Origin: Fagopyrum homotropicum
Lineage: Eukaryota > Streptophyta > Magnoliopsida > Caryophyllales > Polygonaceae
Direction of reading: 5' to 3'
NCBI GenBank assembly: GCA_033239125.1
Contig: BSWB01000004.1
Location: forward strand, 120,537,235 to 120,601,234
DNA length: 64,000 nt
Shown here: one piece after another, positions 20,021 through 30,739 of the stretch
Layout of the letters: the number at the start of each line of letters is the position of its first letter
How positions within the stretch are numbered: the first letter of the stretch is position 1
Made by a program: the position numbers and the translations under genes
The notes under the pieces: model-generated
Databases searched by the model: none
What the model saw: the letters and a program-made list of their open reading frames with translations, nothing else
Told to the model about the DNA's origin: nothing

Positions 20021-22762
20021 CTAAAAAGACTCAGGAAAATCGACCCAGGAGGAAAAATCGGCCGATTTTCCTGAGGGTGGGTCGATCTGAGTTTCTGTTT
20101 TTGCCAAACTGGATGAAACTTCAGCACAAGGCCAAAAATCGGCCGATTTTGTCCCTCCAGTCCGATTTTTCTGCCTGTTTTTCACTTCTTCTAGCACTTC
20201 AAATCCAACACTTGGTAGCTCATCCAATGCATCCAAGGCCTTGATTACTTCATTGCTACTCTCCTCAACTCCTTCCTCCATCAAGCTTGAGCTAAGAACC
20301 TTCTCAAGTGGATCTTTGAGCAAGATTGAGCTCACAACCTCTCTAGACTCCTCTTCCTCAACTATGTTGAATACATCTTCATCAAGGGTTGGCCCTTTCA
20401 TCATTGTGGACAGCTTGAACTTGATGTTCTCTTCTCCAATGTTGAAAGAGAGGGTTCCATTCTTGCAATCTACTAGACATCCGGAAGTAGCTAGGAAAGG
20501 TCTCCCCAAGATGATAGGAACCGGATAGTCCTCCGGGATGTCCAAAACAACGAAGTCAATGGGCACATAGAACTTCCCTAGTTGCACCGGAATGTCTTCC
20601 AAGATTCCAACCGGATGAGTGATTGAGCGGTCCGCCATGTAAAGGGTCATCTTGACCGGCTTTGGCTCTCCTAGCCCAACCTTGTTGCAAAGTGCAAGCG
20701 GAATGATGCTTACACTTGCCCCAAGATCACATAGGGCGTCGTACTTCACTTCTCCTACTCCGATTGGCACACAAAAGGATCCCGGATCTCTTAGCTTAGG
20801 AGGCATCTCGTCCTTCATCGTTTGAATCAACTCCGAGGATCTCTTTGTCATTCTTATCGCCCCATACTCCTCCAACTTCCTTTTGTTGGAGAGTATTTCC
20901 TTCAAGAACTTGCCATATGCCGGCATGCCTAAGATAGCATCCATGAACGGAATGTTAATATGCAATTTAGAGATAAGTTCAAGGAATTTACCAAAGTGAT
21001 TGTCCAAGCGAGCCCTTGCTCGTGATTGAGGGAATGGTAGTGGCGGCTTGTATGGAGGCGGTGCCACATATGTTGGCTCAACATCCTTGCTCTTGCCTCC
21101 ATCTTCTTGCAATGGCTCTCCTTCATTCACCACTTGCTTCCCTTTAGCATTCTCCTTGGGCAAAGGATCCTTCATGCTCAACCCACTCCTCGTTATAATG
21201 GCCAACACTTGGCCCCTTGGGTTGTCTTCGGTCCTTCCGGGAAGCTTTCCCGGATCTCTATGGGCTTCACCCGCTTTTTGGAACACTTGTGCTTCCAACA
21301 CTTTTTGAGCTTTGGAAATGGAAGTCACCATGCTCTCAAGACCACTCAACCTTCCAAGCAATTGCTCAAACATCATTTCGGTTCTATCCTTTGGAGGTTG
21401 ACTAAATCCGGGTGGAGGTTCTTGTGAAGCTTTTGGTGGTGGAGTTGTGCTTGTGGAAGCGGGAGGGTTCAAGGCTCCATCTAGGTTAGAATAGGAAAAC
21501 CCGGGATGGTTGTGGTTGGGCCAGTAATTATTGAATTGCCGGTTGTTGTTGAAGTTCCTTGGACCTTGATAGTTATTGTAATTGCCCCTTCCCATGTAAT
21601 TCACATCCTCCTCCTTGGAAGATAAGTTAGCTTGTGGAAGCACTTGAGGAGTTGCTTGGTTCTTCAAAGTTGTAGCACACAACTCCCTCAAGGACTTTAG
21701 CTCGTTGTTGATGGCGTCAAGCTTGAAATTGCTCATGGTGACCTCACTCACCTTATATGCTCCCGCCTTTCTCCCTTCACTCTTCCTATGGGAGTATTTC
21801 TCAATCACTAGAGCTTGTTTCTCTACAAACTCCCAAGCATCATCCACATGCTTCTCCATGAAAGTCCCACCAGAAAGAGATTGAAGCTTAAATTGGCTAT
21901 CTTCATCAAGTCCCTTGAAGTAGATCTCCAATAGCTCAATTTTCGGTATACCATGGTGTGGACAATCTAGGAGAAGATCTTTGAATCTCTCCCAAGACTT
22001 GAACAAACTCTCTCTATCCTTCATCACGAAGGCATTGATCTTCCCTCTTAATTCGGTAGTCTTGGAAGGTGGGAAGAACTTAGTCAAAAACTCGTTTGTC
22101 ATCTCCTCCCAAGTACCAACTCGCCCTTGTGGAATAGATTGATACCAAGCTAAAGCTTTGTCCTTAAGAGAGAAGGATAAAGCTCTAAGCTTATGGTTGT
22201 TGCTCTCCAATCTTGGCGGTCTAAGTGTCTCCATCAAAATCTCATAATTCATCAAGTGTTTATGAGGAGACTCTCCTTCCATCCCTCCAAATTGATTATG
22301 CCGGATCATTTGTAGAACTTGAGGGCGGAGCTCGTAGTTGTGGGCTGCGGGATCTCCTAAGTTCACACCCGGACGGTGTGCTCTTTGTGCCGGATCCATA
22401 CGTCTCCCCAAAGTTTGTGGCTCTTCAATAGCAATGGGTACAACCCTAACATTCGCCGCCGGCTGCGGTTGTGGTGGTGGAGGAGGTGGAGGTTGTTGAC
22501 GATTAAGCTCTCCTTGTACAAGGGCTTGCCTAATCTCATCAATCTCCCTCCTAGTTGCTTCTTGCCTCTCATTGGCAAGTCTCCTTTCTTCCTCCAAGAG
22601 CTCATCTCTTAACCTTATTTGCTCTAAGGCTTCATCCAATTCAGCTTGGAGATCTCTTCCGGCCATCTCTTTTCCCTTTTTAATGCTCTTGGATCTAGAT
22701 CTAAGGGTTTTCTCCGGTTCGGGATCGAATGGAGCTAAATCCTTGCCACGAGATCTTCGCAT
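20021..22762 (-). CDS. gag-pro: Ath-3 gag and protease
   Basis: 913 codons. The ATG at 22762 is chosen over the upstream alternative because MRRSRGKD aligns with the Ath-7 start (MQRSRSGKE). Domains: charged coiled-coil-like N-terminus (residues 30-90), Pro/Gln-rich tract, Retrotrans_gag domain (about 135-340, with RPGVNLGDPAAHNYELRP and CPHHGIPKIELLEIYFKGL), Asn-rich linker without a CCHC knuckle, aspartic protease with CDLGASVSIIP and ILGRPFLATSGC, then a linker with two KSADF copies encoded by the palindrome at 20054-20069 and 20135-20150. It ends at TAG 20021-20023; the same frame continues into RT, so the stop is either a mutation or, less likely, a read-through site. Confidence 0.92.
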   Translation of the reverse strand: MRRSRGKDLAPFDPEPEKTLRSRSKSIKKGKEMAGRDLQAELDEALEQIRLRDELLEEERRLANERQEATRREIDEIRQALVQGELNRQQPPPPPPPQPQPAANVRVVPIAIEEPQTLGRRMDPAQRAHRPGVNLGDPAAHNYELRPQVLQMIRHNQFGGMEGESPHKHLMNYEILMETLRPPRLESNNHKLRALSFSLKDKALAWYQSIPQGRVGTWEEMTNEFLTKFFPPSKTTELRGKINAFVMKDRESLFKSWERFKDLLLDCPHHGIPKIELLEIYFKGLDEDSQFKLQSLSGGTFMEKHVDDAWEFVEKQALVIEKYSHRKSEGRKAGAYKVSEVTMSNFKLDAINNELKSLRELCATTLKNQATPQVLPQANLSSKEEDVNYMGRGNYNNYQGPRNFNNNRQFNNYWPNHNHPGFSYSNLDGALNPPASTSTTPPPKASQEPPPGFSQPPKDRTEMMFEQLLGRLSGLESMVTSISKAQKVLEAQVFQKAGEAHRDPGKLPGRTEDNPRGQVLAIITRSGLSMKDPLPKENAKGKQVVNEGEPLQEDGGKSKDVEPTYVAPPPYKPPLPFPQSRARARLDNHFGKFLELISKLHINIPFMDAILGMPAYGKFLKEILSNKRKLEEYGAIRMTKRSSELIQTMKDEMPPKLRDPGSFCVPIGVGEVKYDALCDLGASVSIIPLALCNKVGLGEPKPVKMTLYMADRSITHPVGILEDIPVQLGKFYVPIDFVVLDIPEDYPVPIILGRPFLATSGCLVDCKNGTLSFNIGEENIKFKLSTMMKGPTLDEDVFNIVEEEESREVVSSILLKDPLEKVLSSSLMEEGVEESSNEVIKALDALDELPSVGFEVLEEVKNRQKNRTGGTKSADFWPCAEVSSSLAKTETQIDPPSGKSADFSSWVDFPESF
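20054..20150. repeat. Two perfect 16-base palindromes in the Ath-3 protease-RT linker
   Basis: AAAATCGGCCGATTTT at 20054-20069 and 20135-20150. The word is shared with the solo LTR Ath-4 (12679-12694); shorter forms are in the Ath-3 LTRs and 3' untranslated region. In the reading frame it encodes Lys-Ser-Ala-Asp-Phe. Confidence 0.9.
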
Positions 22763-22878
22763 ACACCTAAAGAGTAAGAGATGTCCTGAAAAGCAAAGAC
22801 ACAAACCAAAGAGAGATCAAAAGCAACAAGAAAGATCTACACTATAAACAATCACGAATAGACTCAATCTAGACCTAG

Positions 22879-22896
22879 TCCCCGGCAACGGCGCCA
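22879..22896 (-). promoter_or_regulatory. Primer-binding site, tRNA-Asp type (Ath-3)
   Basis: Minus strand TGGCGCCGTTGCCGGGGA, six bases inside the 5' LTR. It is complementary to the 3' end of plant tRNA-Asp including CCA, as I recall that tRNA. Minus-strand DNA synthesis would start here. Confidence 0.85.
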
Positions 22897-22902
22897 AAAA
22901 CT

Positions 22903-24289
22903 TGTTACGCTCAAGATATGTGATGTGTGTACGCAATAAGCTTTAAATTTATACTCGTTATATTTATCCTAACTCCTAACGAACCCGCAGTGTACGGGAC
23001 GTTTATAGTAGGGATAGTATTCCGAGGTCGAACACAAAGACTAAGGTGAAATCGAGTCAAACAATGGTCATAGGTAGTGTGGATCTAGTCTAAGAAAGGA
23101 GAAAGGAATAAAGAAATGAAAATCATGATGTTTTTGGTTGGTTTTTGTGGTGATCAAGCAAAGATCACAAATCAAGCAAGATAATAAAACAATCTAACAA
23201 CTCAAACTAGCAAGGTAAACAAGTAACTCAAAACACAAGTATATGATCAAGAGAGAAAAGTGGATTCTAGAGGTCAAGATTTCCGGTTATGGCATTGGAC
23301 TCAAGGTTCTAAGGATTCTAAGGACAAGCTGCGGTGTTGGGGAAAAGTGTTTCACTAATGGAAGTAATTACCGGGTAGGTCTCTCACTTCTCTAGTCCCG
23401 CATCAAACTCCTATTACCGGGTACGTCTCAAGGGGTTAAAGTAGGGAATTCTACACAAACCGGATACTACTTAAGGGGTAACCCTCTCCTTACCGGGTAA
23501 GTCTCGGAATAGGGAAGTCTCAAGCAATAATCATAGCACACTCGATCCAATAGCGGCTTATGAGGCTCACTACTACCTAGTATTCATCATCTTAGGTATC
23601 TAAGGTCGGAAATCATCGGGTAGATCTCTTCCCTCACTTAGATTGATAGCATTAGGTGATCCTAAGCTAAATTAGACTTAATAAACACTAGGATTTAACA
23701 ACCTAACACCCTAACATACAGATTCATCATTTAAAGAGCAACAGGAGAATAAATCGGGCTGTTCTACAGCTAAATCGGCCGATCTAGCTGATGATCAGGC
23801 CGATTTTTCTCTCTGGTTAAGGTTTTGTTCAATCAAATCATCCTAAACTAACATATAAGTCCATCCTATCATCACCCAAGCCATAACCATCAATCCATCA
23901 CTCCAGAATCACAATAAACTAGCCAATAGTATGCATATCAAGATCCAAAATCATCATACAAGCATACATGGTTCTCATAGATGAATAATGAAAGATAAGC
24001 AAGTAAAATCAATAAATCTCAGCTTAATCTAAGTTGTAGCAAGACTTACAAACTCTTAAATGAAGATACAAAACGTTCCTAACAATTCTTGCAATAGTTC
24101 TTCAATCCAAGACTACAAAAATAACTCAAAATCACTCAAAACCTCACTATCACTCCTAGAATGGTGTTCTTCTTCTTCCTTCAATCCTTGAGAGTTTTTC
24201 TTCTCCTCCCAATCTTGCCTCCAATGGATGAGCTGTGAATGAGAATGTGGGAGAGGAGAGATGCTCAGCAACAGCTTGCAGGACCACTT
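22903..24289 (-). repeat. Ath-3 right (5') LTR, truncated
   Basis: Starts TGTTACGCTC on the plus strand and follows the left LTR almost base for base until GGACCACTT (24281-24289), where the match stops; the left LTR continues for another 454 bases. The palindrome ATCGGCCGAT is at 23774-23783. This LTR contains the uninterrupted version of the Ath-4 insertion site. Confidence 0.9.
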
Positions 24290-24938
24290 CAAAATCATGG
24301 TGTGTTCTTGAGTTCCACGGCCGTGAAATCTCAAGATCCACCCGTAATTTCCCTTAGTTTACGAACCTTGCTTTTACTTTAATCCAAAGTTAAAGATTTG
24401 CTTTAACTTAGTCTTGGCTTGCCTTTTCTAGGTGGTAGTGAAGCCTCAACAACCTCTACCTCGATTTCGAGTGTCACAACCTTAATCGATTTAGTTAGTC
24501 TTGATCCTTGAATTACAAGTTTGGGTATTTGATATTAATTCTTGACTTTAGATCCTTTCTATATTGAAGCCTCAACAATCTTTATAGAGAGTGTCTTTAG
24601 TTAAGTCACATAAAGCCTTGGAACTTCACCGTACATTGCTTTGCATTAGTATACCTTTGCAGCTCTTAACTCTGTCCTTATATCTTTAGTATATCTTGAA
24701 TCGATTGCCACAGCTGGATTCTTGGATCTTTAGGGTTGCTGTTTTCCCAAAATATTTACAAAAGCTCTTACATTTACTTGCTTGACAATTCTATAATTGA
24801 ATTTAACCCCTCAAATCCCTGTGTTCGATACTCTGGAATTCTTGCTTAACTACGTCGATCCGTACACTGCGGGTTCGCTTGCTTGATTTTAGTTTTATAA
24901 ATTTAAATCTTATTTGCACGCATGCTAAGTGGCGAACA
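24290..24938 (+). repeat. Probable continuation and end of the Ath-2 3' LTR
   Basis: Plus-oriented LTR end: conserved block GATCCGTACACTGCGGG (about 24857-24873) and terminus GCGAACA (24932-24938), as in Ath-1 and Ath-4. It contains CACGGCCGTG (24316-24325) where other families have their own palindrome. Assigning it to Ath-2 follows from its position right of Ath-3; the middle of the LTR is lost in the 24289/24290 deletion, so this is inference. The candidate target duplication is CCTAC (24939-24943). Confidence 0.6.
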
Positions 24939-25090
24939 CCTACAATCAACACAAAGCTTATGTAGACCTCTATATCGACAATATAGATAAACTAGCTCAC
25001 AATTGCTTCAATGCTTCATCAATGAACACTAATATGGATGAAATACATCTAGAAAACGTGCCTAAAATATCACAATATTTCATGCTAACA
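24939..25090 (-). repeat. Outer end of an inverted Athila-type LTR (same family as Ath-2)
   Basis: The reverse complement of this segment matches the first 152 bases of the Ath-2 LTR (11419-11570) with about three differences and ends exactly at the LTR terminus (GCTAACA, 25084-25090). To its right the Tek-1 RNase H begins. This is the outer boundary of a minus-strand element or solo LTR inserted in Tek-1, now interrupted by Ath-2. Confidence 0.8.
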
Positions 25091-25510
25091 ACAGACCATA
25101 AGAGTCTGAAGTACATATTCACTCAACGGGAGTTGAATAACCGCCAGCGCAGATGGTTGGAGTTGATTAAGGACTTCGACCTTGAGATCTTTTACCACCC
25201 GAGGAAGGCAAATGTAGTAGCTGACGCCCTCACTAGGAAGACTCCCTGGGAGATAGCGATCGCTAGGCTGACAGCTCAGCCACAATTACAGTGAAATCTT
25301 GCATGGCTAGAGATGGATATCCACTTCCCGGATTCCGACAAACAGTTGTACACCTTGGAGATAGTACCTGATTTGTTGGCCGAGATCTGACAGAAGCAGG
25401 AGAGTTGCCCAGCTGTGACGCAGATCCGAGACCGGATGTCTCGAGCAGAGGCACCACAGTTCGCAGTTGGTGTAGTTGGGATCTTGAGATGTCAGGAGCG
25501 TGTTTGTGTG
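25091..25510 (+). pseudogene. pol: Tek-1 RNase H C-terminal part and start of integrase region
   Basis: Chromovirus (Tekay/Del type) RNase H: TDHKSLKYIFTQ, RRWLELIKDFDLEI, YHPRKANVVADALTRK. Then comes the linker to integrase. The left edge is cut at the TDH motif by the inverted LTR. Stops are at 25292-25294 (TGA) and 25388-25390 (TGA). At 25510 the frame (..RVCV) is interrupted by Ath-5 and resumes in register at 36811 (PSNRELRQRI), which is direct evidence of insertion into an older element. The gag, protease and RT of Tek-1 are not in the window to the left. Confidence 0.88.
25506..25510. repeat. Target site duplication, left copy (Ath-5)
   Basis: GTGTG, identical to 36806-36810, exactly flanking the TG..CA ends of Ath-5. 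Confidence 0.92.
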
Positions 25511-27194
25511 TGTTCACTCCAAACGGTGTGTGCAAGCTTTAAATTTATAACCCTAGATGTAAGCTTAAAACAAGGATGCGAACCCGCAGTGTACGGGTCA
25601 ATCGTAGTAAAAAGCAAGAATTCCACGGGTCGATCACAACTCAAGATGATAAAAAGTCAATTAAGGAAATATGCAATTCTAGGGATTAAAGCATCTAGTT
25701 GTGGTTCCAACTCAAGATCTAAAGATAAGAGGACAAAGCTGAGATTTTGCAAGGGAAGGTGTTACTAAAGTGGAATAGATCACCGGGTAAGTCTCACTAC
25801 TCACTAATCCCAAACCGTAACTCCTATTACCGGGTAAGTCTCAAGGAATTAAAGAAAAGAACTATAACCTCAAACTAACACTCCAACTTAGGGAATAAAA
25901 CCAACCTTTACCGGGTAAGTCTCGGGCTAAATCACAAAGATGGAATGAAAGCACACTCAAACCCCAATAAAGGATAAACCTTTATTAGCTACACATATGA
26001 TCTTTGGTAAACAAACAAAGGAATTACCGGGTAAGTCTCATCCTAGGCTTGCATTGAACCAGGAAATGTATAATAAGAATAGGATTTGGCAAACTCTAAC
26101 ACTTAACTCTCAGTTTCGGATCAGATAAGGTCACCTCGGTCAAACGAATTCCACCCCGGCCGAGATGTTCATCGACTGAACGAGATGTTCTAGGGTTAAG
26201 GATAAAGACTCGAGCTTTCAGGGTCCTACTGTGATTAAGATTATTCTATCATTGTTTTTCCCACAACCTTCAGCCAATCACCCTAGAATCACACAAAGAA
26301 ATTAGTCAATCATCATCATGAAAGCAATAATCAAATATATGGGAAGAAAGTGAATATTTGAACACAAAAACCTTGAGAAAAAGGCTTCAATAACTGAATC
26401 AATTATCAAACAAATAAGTGTTCCTTGGATCACAATCCAACAAGACAATCAACAAAGAAGGGAATCTAAGAAAGTCTTACAAAACCCTTCACAAAATCTA
26501 TAAAAGCTATCAACTTTCATCCTTCAATCTTCCTTCAACCTTCAAAAAGGTTCTTCAAATCTCCCAGCAGTAGTGGAATGTAACGGTTGTCTAAACACCG
26601 TTAGCAGGTGTTGGATTTGTGGAAAATTCAACCCTTTTTATAGGAAAATTCCCTCCAAAGATAAGATATCTTAGAAAGATATTTTCCCATAAAATAGGTA
26701 AAATATATGGGCTGAATTATCTTCTTCCTTCCAGGAATCCAGCCTAAAAATATAAGATCCTCTTTCCAAAAATAAAAGATCTCAGCCAAGAATAAAATAT
26801 CTCTCGCCGCGTCCAAGGTGTTCGCCTCGGTCGAGCAGCTCCTCTGGATCACCTCGGTCGAGATGACTCTCTGGTCAACCGAGGTGACTCTAAACTGAAT
26901 GTGAAAACTCTCAAATTTGGTCCAAAGTAAATCTTTAATCCATTTTCATGATTCCTGGATTCTTTCTTAAGCTCCTGAATGTAGCTCCAATGACTCCTTA
27001 GCTTCTTTAGCTCCATTTTGATGCAAAACATGCCATTTTACTTACGATTACAATGAAACTTAGTGTAGACCTCGATTCCCACAAAGGTAGATGAAACGAC
27101 AATATAATCACATAATATACATCCAAACATGCAGATTATTGAAGATAAAACGTCTAAACAGGCCCCAAAATATAGACCATAATTCATGCTATCA
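25511..27194 (-). repeat. Ath-5 left (3') LTR (1684 bp)
   Basis: TGTTCACTCC to GCTATCA. Compared with the right LTR it lacks about 65 bases near 25630-25650 and carries TGTTCACT instead of TGTTCGCT at the tip. Palindrome words are near 26133-26195 and 26820-26885, the four-copy ACCGGGTAAGTCTC word is at about 25783-26040, and a TATA box on the minus strand is at about 26635-26643. Confidence 0.93.
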
Positions 27195-27233
27195 AAATAC
27201 CCCATACTTAGCCCTTGCTTATCCCCAAGCAAG
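27195..27233 (-). promoter_or_regulatory. Polypurine tract and pre-LTR hairpin (Ath-5)
   Basis: Minus strand hairpin CTTGCTTG-GGGA-TAAGCAAG (27214-27233; one pair would be G-U in RNA), then AAGTATGGGGTATTT against the LTR. Confidence 0.7.
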
Positions 27234-28614
27234 TTCCGAATATAAAATACAAGATAGAATGGATTATAAGTCATAAAGATCAATGAAAAAGTCTTTCAAA
27301 ACATTTTAATGGTGTGCTACAATCATAGATCACTCTAAGAGAATGCTTCATGGAATATAAAATCAAAACATGCTCAAAACATTTTATAAATAAAAGAAAG
27401 TTGTTCATCTTTACATAAAATCATAGAATGCATAATAAATCATAATCATCGAAATTAATCATGTATAATCTAGTTTAAACCACTAAGTCAATCAACAAGC
27501 TCGAGGTCTCAAGGGCTTTCAAAAGAAGTCAAGAAACGTGTGAGGGTGGGATGTATATAGGAAATGTGGTGCTAGAATCCGGGAAAAGGATCTCTTACTT
27601 CACTTCCTTTTGAACTTCAACATCTTCCACCAATAAGCTTTGCTTATTTTACTTTTTTACTTTTTGGGATGCATGGATAGAGGTGCACAATAACCGAAGC
27701 CTAGGTAATCAGCAATCATCAATTTCTCGAGATGCCTCAAACCCTTGATGCACATACCATGACCCGTCAGGAATATCGCTCAATCCGACTTTGGCAAGAC
27801 ACAAACACCCGGCTATGTGAATGGTGCCGAGTTACTCATCATCATGATTGACTTCCCCAAACCTATTTGTTTCTCTCTAACTTCCAGCCAACATCTCAAC
27901 TTTTCCTTCACTTGCTTTTCACTTGCTTGCTTCCAAATTCCCGGATAGGTAAAGGGAGGCAAATATGCATATGAGGGGCTAAGCATGATCAAGAAGAAGA
28001 AGAGAAGAGAATGAATTGCCTTGGTCTTTCCAAGAAGAAAGTGAGAGAACTCATCATGTGGTGTTAACCTTCAAATTCAACATAATTTGGATAAAAACAA
28101 AGTATTAAACATGCCAACATTTCAAACAAAGCATTTAGCAACTTAAATATATCATAAAACCTTTCAAACATATAAAGATTTTAAAACCAGTCAGCAAACA
28201 ATAATCATCTCTGAGGTCATATTCAGATAAGAAGCACAAAAATAGTTTCGAAAACTGTTCAAGTTAAACCACCTCGGTCAAGATGTTCTAAGTCAACCGA
28301 GGTGAACTACCTCGATTGGTCATAATCACTTCGGTCGAGGTCATAAAAAAATTTTCAAACCAGTTTTTGACGTTTTCTCAATCAAATAATCTGTATGCAT
28401 GCATGTAGTCTCAGATAAGCACATAGAGCATAAATAAGACAATAATATCCAAATAGAGTCGAGTCATACATCCACATGAGTCAAATAATACATCCAAATA
28501 CCCCATACTTGGGACACATTGTCCCAATGGGTCAAAATAAGTCTAAAGAGACAAAGTACTCACCGGATAAAGCTGAGCTGCATAATAAATAAATAAAGAA
28601 AATCCTGCAAGCTC
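27234..28614 (-). other. Ath-5 3' untranslated region
   Basis: About 1.4 kb, no gene. It includes the conserved block (about 27690-27870), palindrome words (28268-28345) and, at 28501-28527, the hairpin GGGACA-ATG-TGTCCC with the adjoining AAGTATGGGG motif on the minus strand. Confidence 0.6.
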
Positions 28615-29981
28615 TCAATAATCCCGATCCGGTGGTGGTGGTGGTGGCACATACGGGTACTGAGATGGGTCGAAAGGATAAGCCATGACATGCTGAAACT
28701 GAATCTCAGCCATCGTGTGCTGGTAGTGTAGTCTCTCCTACATCTCTCTGATATCCAGGGACAAGGCAGCGTAGGAATCTATCATCTGATCCGTCAGATC
28801 ATCGATCCGACGGTGAGCAACTGGATCCCTCTGCCTGCGTACCCTACGCCTAGCGGGACGTGCTGGTGCTGCAGTTGGCTCCTCCTCAGTCTCGTCGTCA
28901 TCTAAATCAATGACCGGCGCACTAGTCCCAGTTGTATTTGTGCCCGTATCCATGGCAGCACCGCCATCCTCATCATCATCATCCTCAGCCTCATCCTCCT
29001 CAGCTGGCCCCTGAGCTGCTGCTGCTGCCTCTCTAGCATCCTCCATCAGTAGAATCCATGCAGTCTGCCAGTAATGCGGATCATACACGGAGAACTGAGC
29101 TGACCACCTAATACCCTGGGGTGTAGTCTGCTCCCACGGCATCGCCACATACGGCGTAGTAAGACTGCGATGAACCAGTATCCTACGGGTGATCATCTCC
29201 TGAAGCCCGAGCGGCTTGGCAGCCGCCACCATAGTGCATGCACTCAAGTCCAAGTCCATGTAACTCGCTATGTGAGTCACTATCCCTCCGCAGCAGATAT
29301 CTCCCTTTGCCTTATCTTGTGGAGATCCTCACCCAGCATCATCCCAAAGTCCGGAACTCCTCCGGTCACCATGTAGTACAGACTCAGAAGCTCACCCTGT
29401 CTGATCTTCTGGGGTGTCTCAGTACGCGCCAGAAGTGTCTCGCTGAAGATCCGATGAGCAAGTCTAAATTCCAAATGGAATATAATCCGCTCCCTGGAAT
29501 CTCCAGGTCTCCATCTGTCAGCGTGCTCAACCACATGAGCAATTTGTCCCTAGAACTCTCGAGCTACAGCTCGAGAGGGAAAGTCAGCAACAGTAGGGGC
29601 CAGGAAGCCAAAGATATCCCGCCAGTGGTCCATGGGAACTAAATAATTCCGGTTCATCAACCGGTACTTTATGGCGCGCTCGGTGGGCAAGTAGGTGACG
29701 GAGCTGACAAACTCCAGGGTCGGCTCTAGGTAGGCCGGAGCTCGGATCTCAGTGAACTGCTCCAGCCCCACCATAGAGATCATCCGCCTCAGATCCTCAT
29801 CAACATAGAGGCATTCGAAAGTAGAGATGTCCAAGAAACGTGGTGCAATCACTGGACGGGCCGCTATGCGGTCGTAGTCGACCTGGTGACGCTCATGGAT
29901 CACCGGTCTAGAACGGCGTGAGGAAGAAGAAGGAGAAGGAGAAGATCTGTCTCTCAACACTAACTGCCTGTCAAAACTCAT
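28615..29981 (-). pseudogene. Ath-5 ATHILA ORF-1-like gene
   Basis: Starts at a clear ATG (29981; MSFDRQLVLRDRSS) and ends at TGA 28615-28617 (..PPPPPPDRDY). Same block order as in Ath-1: FLDISTFECL, LEPTLEFVSS, KYRLMNRNYLVP, then LAHRIFSETLLA, DLSACTMVAAAKPLGLQEMI, acidic tract and Pro-rich end. Broken by a TAG just before GQIAHVV (about 29550), a frameshift near 29312-29320 in the KIKAKGKGEICCGG block, and a TAG at 28738-28740. The intact start shows what Ath-1 has lost. Function unknown; it occupies the env position. Confidence 0.88.
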
Positions 29982-30739
29982 TTCCTGCAATCTGTCAGAC
30001 CACCTCGGTCTCTCTGACAAGTCTCAAGAACACCTCGGCCGAGGCGCAGGCCGATTGGACCGAGGCGAAGCGCTGTTCGATCGCAACTCTCAAAAATCCA
30101 GTTCTTTTCCCCCAATATCACTACCAAAGGTTCCTATGGGGTACTTAATCCTTTTTCAGCAGAATGCAGGGGCAACCAAAGCCCAAATCGAAAGAAATAA
30201 GTGAAAGAAAAGGGAGTTAGGGTTTTTTCGATTTTACCCAAGATTTGCTCGATTCGGTTTGTTTTTGCTGCAAATTGATGCTTGCAATTTGATCCTCTAC
30301 CCTTTCCTTGCAGTTTGGAAGCGAAAATCGTCGAAAACGAGCGAGAAACGAAGAAACGAGGTGAATTTGCCGTTTCGGTCGAGAAGGAGGTAGAGGGAGG
30401 AGAGAGAAATCTCAGCCCCCTTTTATACCCTTTTCTGGAACTGTTGTCACCTCGGTCGAGATGGTCTCGACCGGACCGAGGTGGATCTTCAGAAACCCTA
30501 GTCGCCACGGTTGCTCAAGAATCATCTCGGCCGAGGTGCTGTGACAGCAACCGAGATGTGTCCTAGTCAAACTCCGTCTTTTCAAATTCTCGAACTTTTG
30601 TCCTTCCAGTTTTGCTCCTGGGTTGTATTCCTTCCTTACATATCACTTGTTGTCTGTCTAGGATGCCAAAAACAAAACAAAGCAAAGCAAAAGCAAACTA
30701 TCTAAAGCTAGACTAGAAAAAGGGAAAAGAAAGCAATAC
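29982..30739 (-). promoter_or_regulatory. Palindrome-rich leader between pol and ORF1 (Ath-5)
   Basis: Non-coding. Perfect palindrome CCTCGGCCGAGG at 30033-30044, CATCTCGGCCGAGGTG at 30523-30538, and further words at about 30001-30010, 30449-30464 and 30470-30485. It is longer than the Ath-1 leader by about 350 bases. Pyrimidine-rich on the minus strand near ORF1. Confidence 0.6.

Larger units (their letters stand above)
11671..24289 (-). mobile_element. Ath-3: near-complete Athila-like element, minus strand
   Basis: The left (3') LTR is 11671-11708 plus 13378-15180, interrupted by the solo LTR Ath-4. The interior is 15181-22902 and the right (5') LTR is 22903-24289. The right LTR ends abruptly about 454 bases short of the left one, so a deletion removed its outer end and part of the flanking Ath-2 LTR; the outer target duplication cannot be checked. 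Reading the LTRs side by side I count about seven substitutions over 1387 shared bases (about 0.5%), so it is a young insertion. The gag-pol frame has only three stops. No ORF1 is present. Confidence 0.92.

Noticed and set aside
22879..22896. A possible tRNA-Asp gene fragment (also 35043-35060)
   Set aside because: Only 18 bases match a tRNA 3' end, six bases from an LTR, and no tRNA body is present. It is a primer-binding site.
24929..25090. N-terminal part of an apparent 121-codon ORF ending in RNase H
   Set aside because: These residues are read from the inverted LTR fragment (24939-25090); only the part from 25091 belongs to the Tek-1 RNase H.
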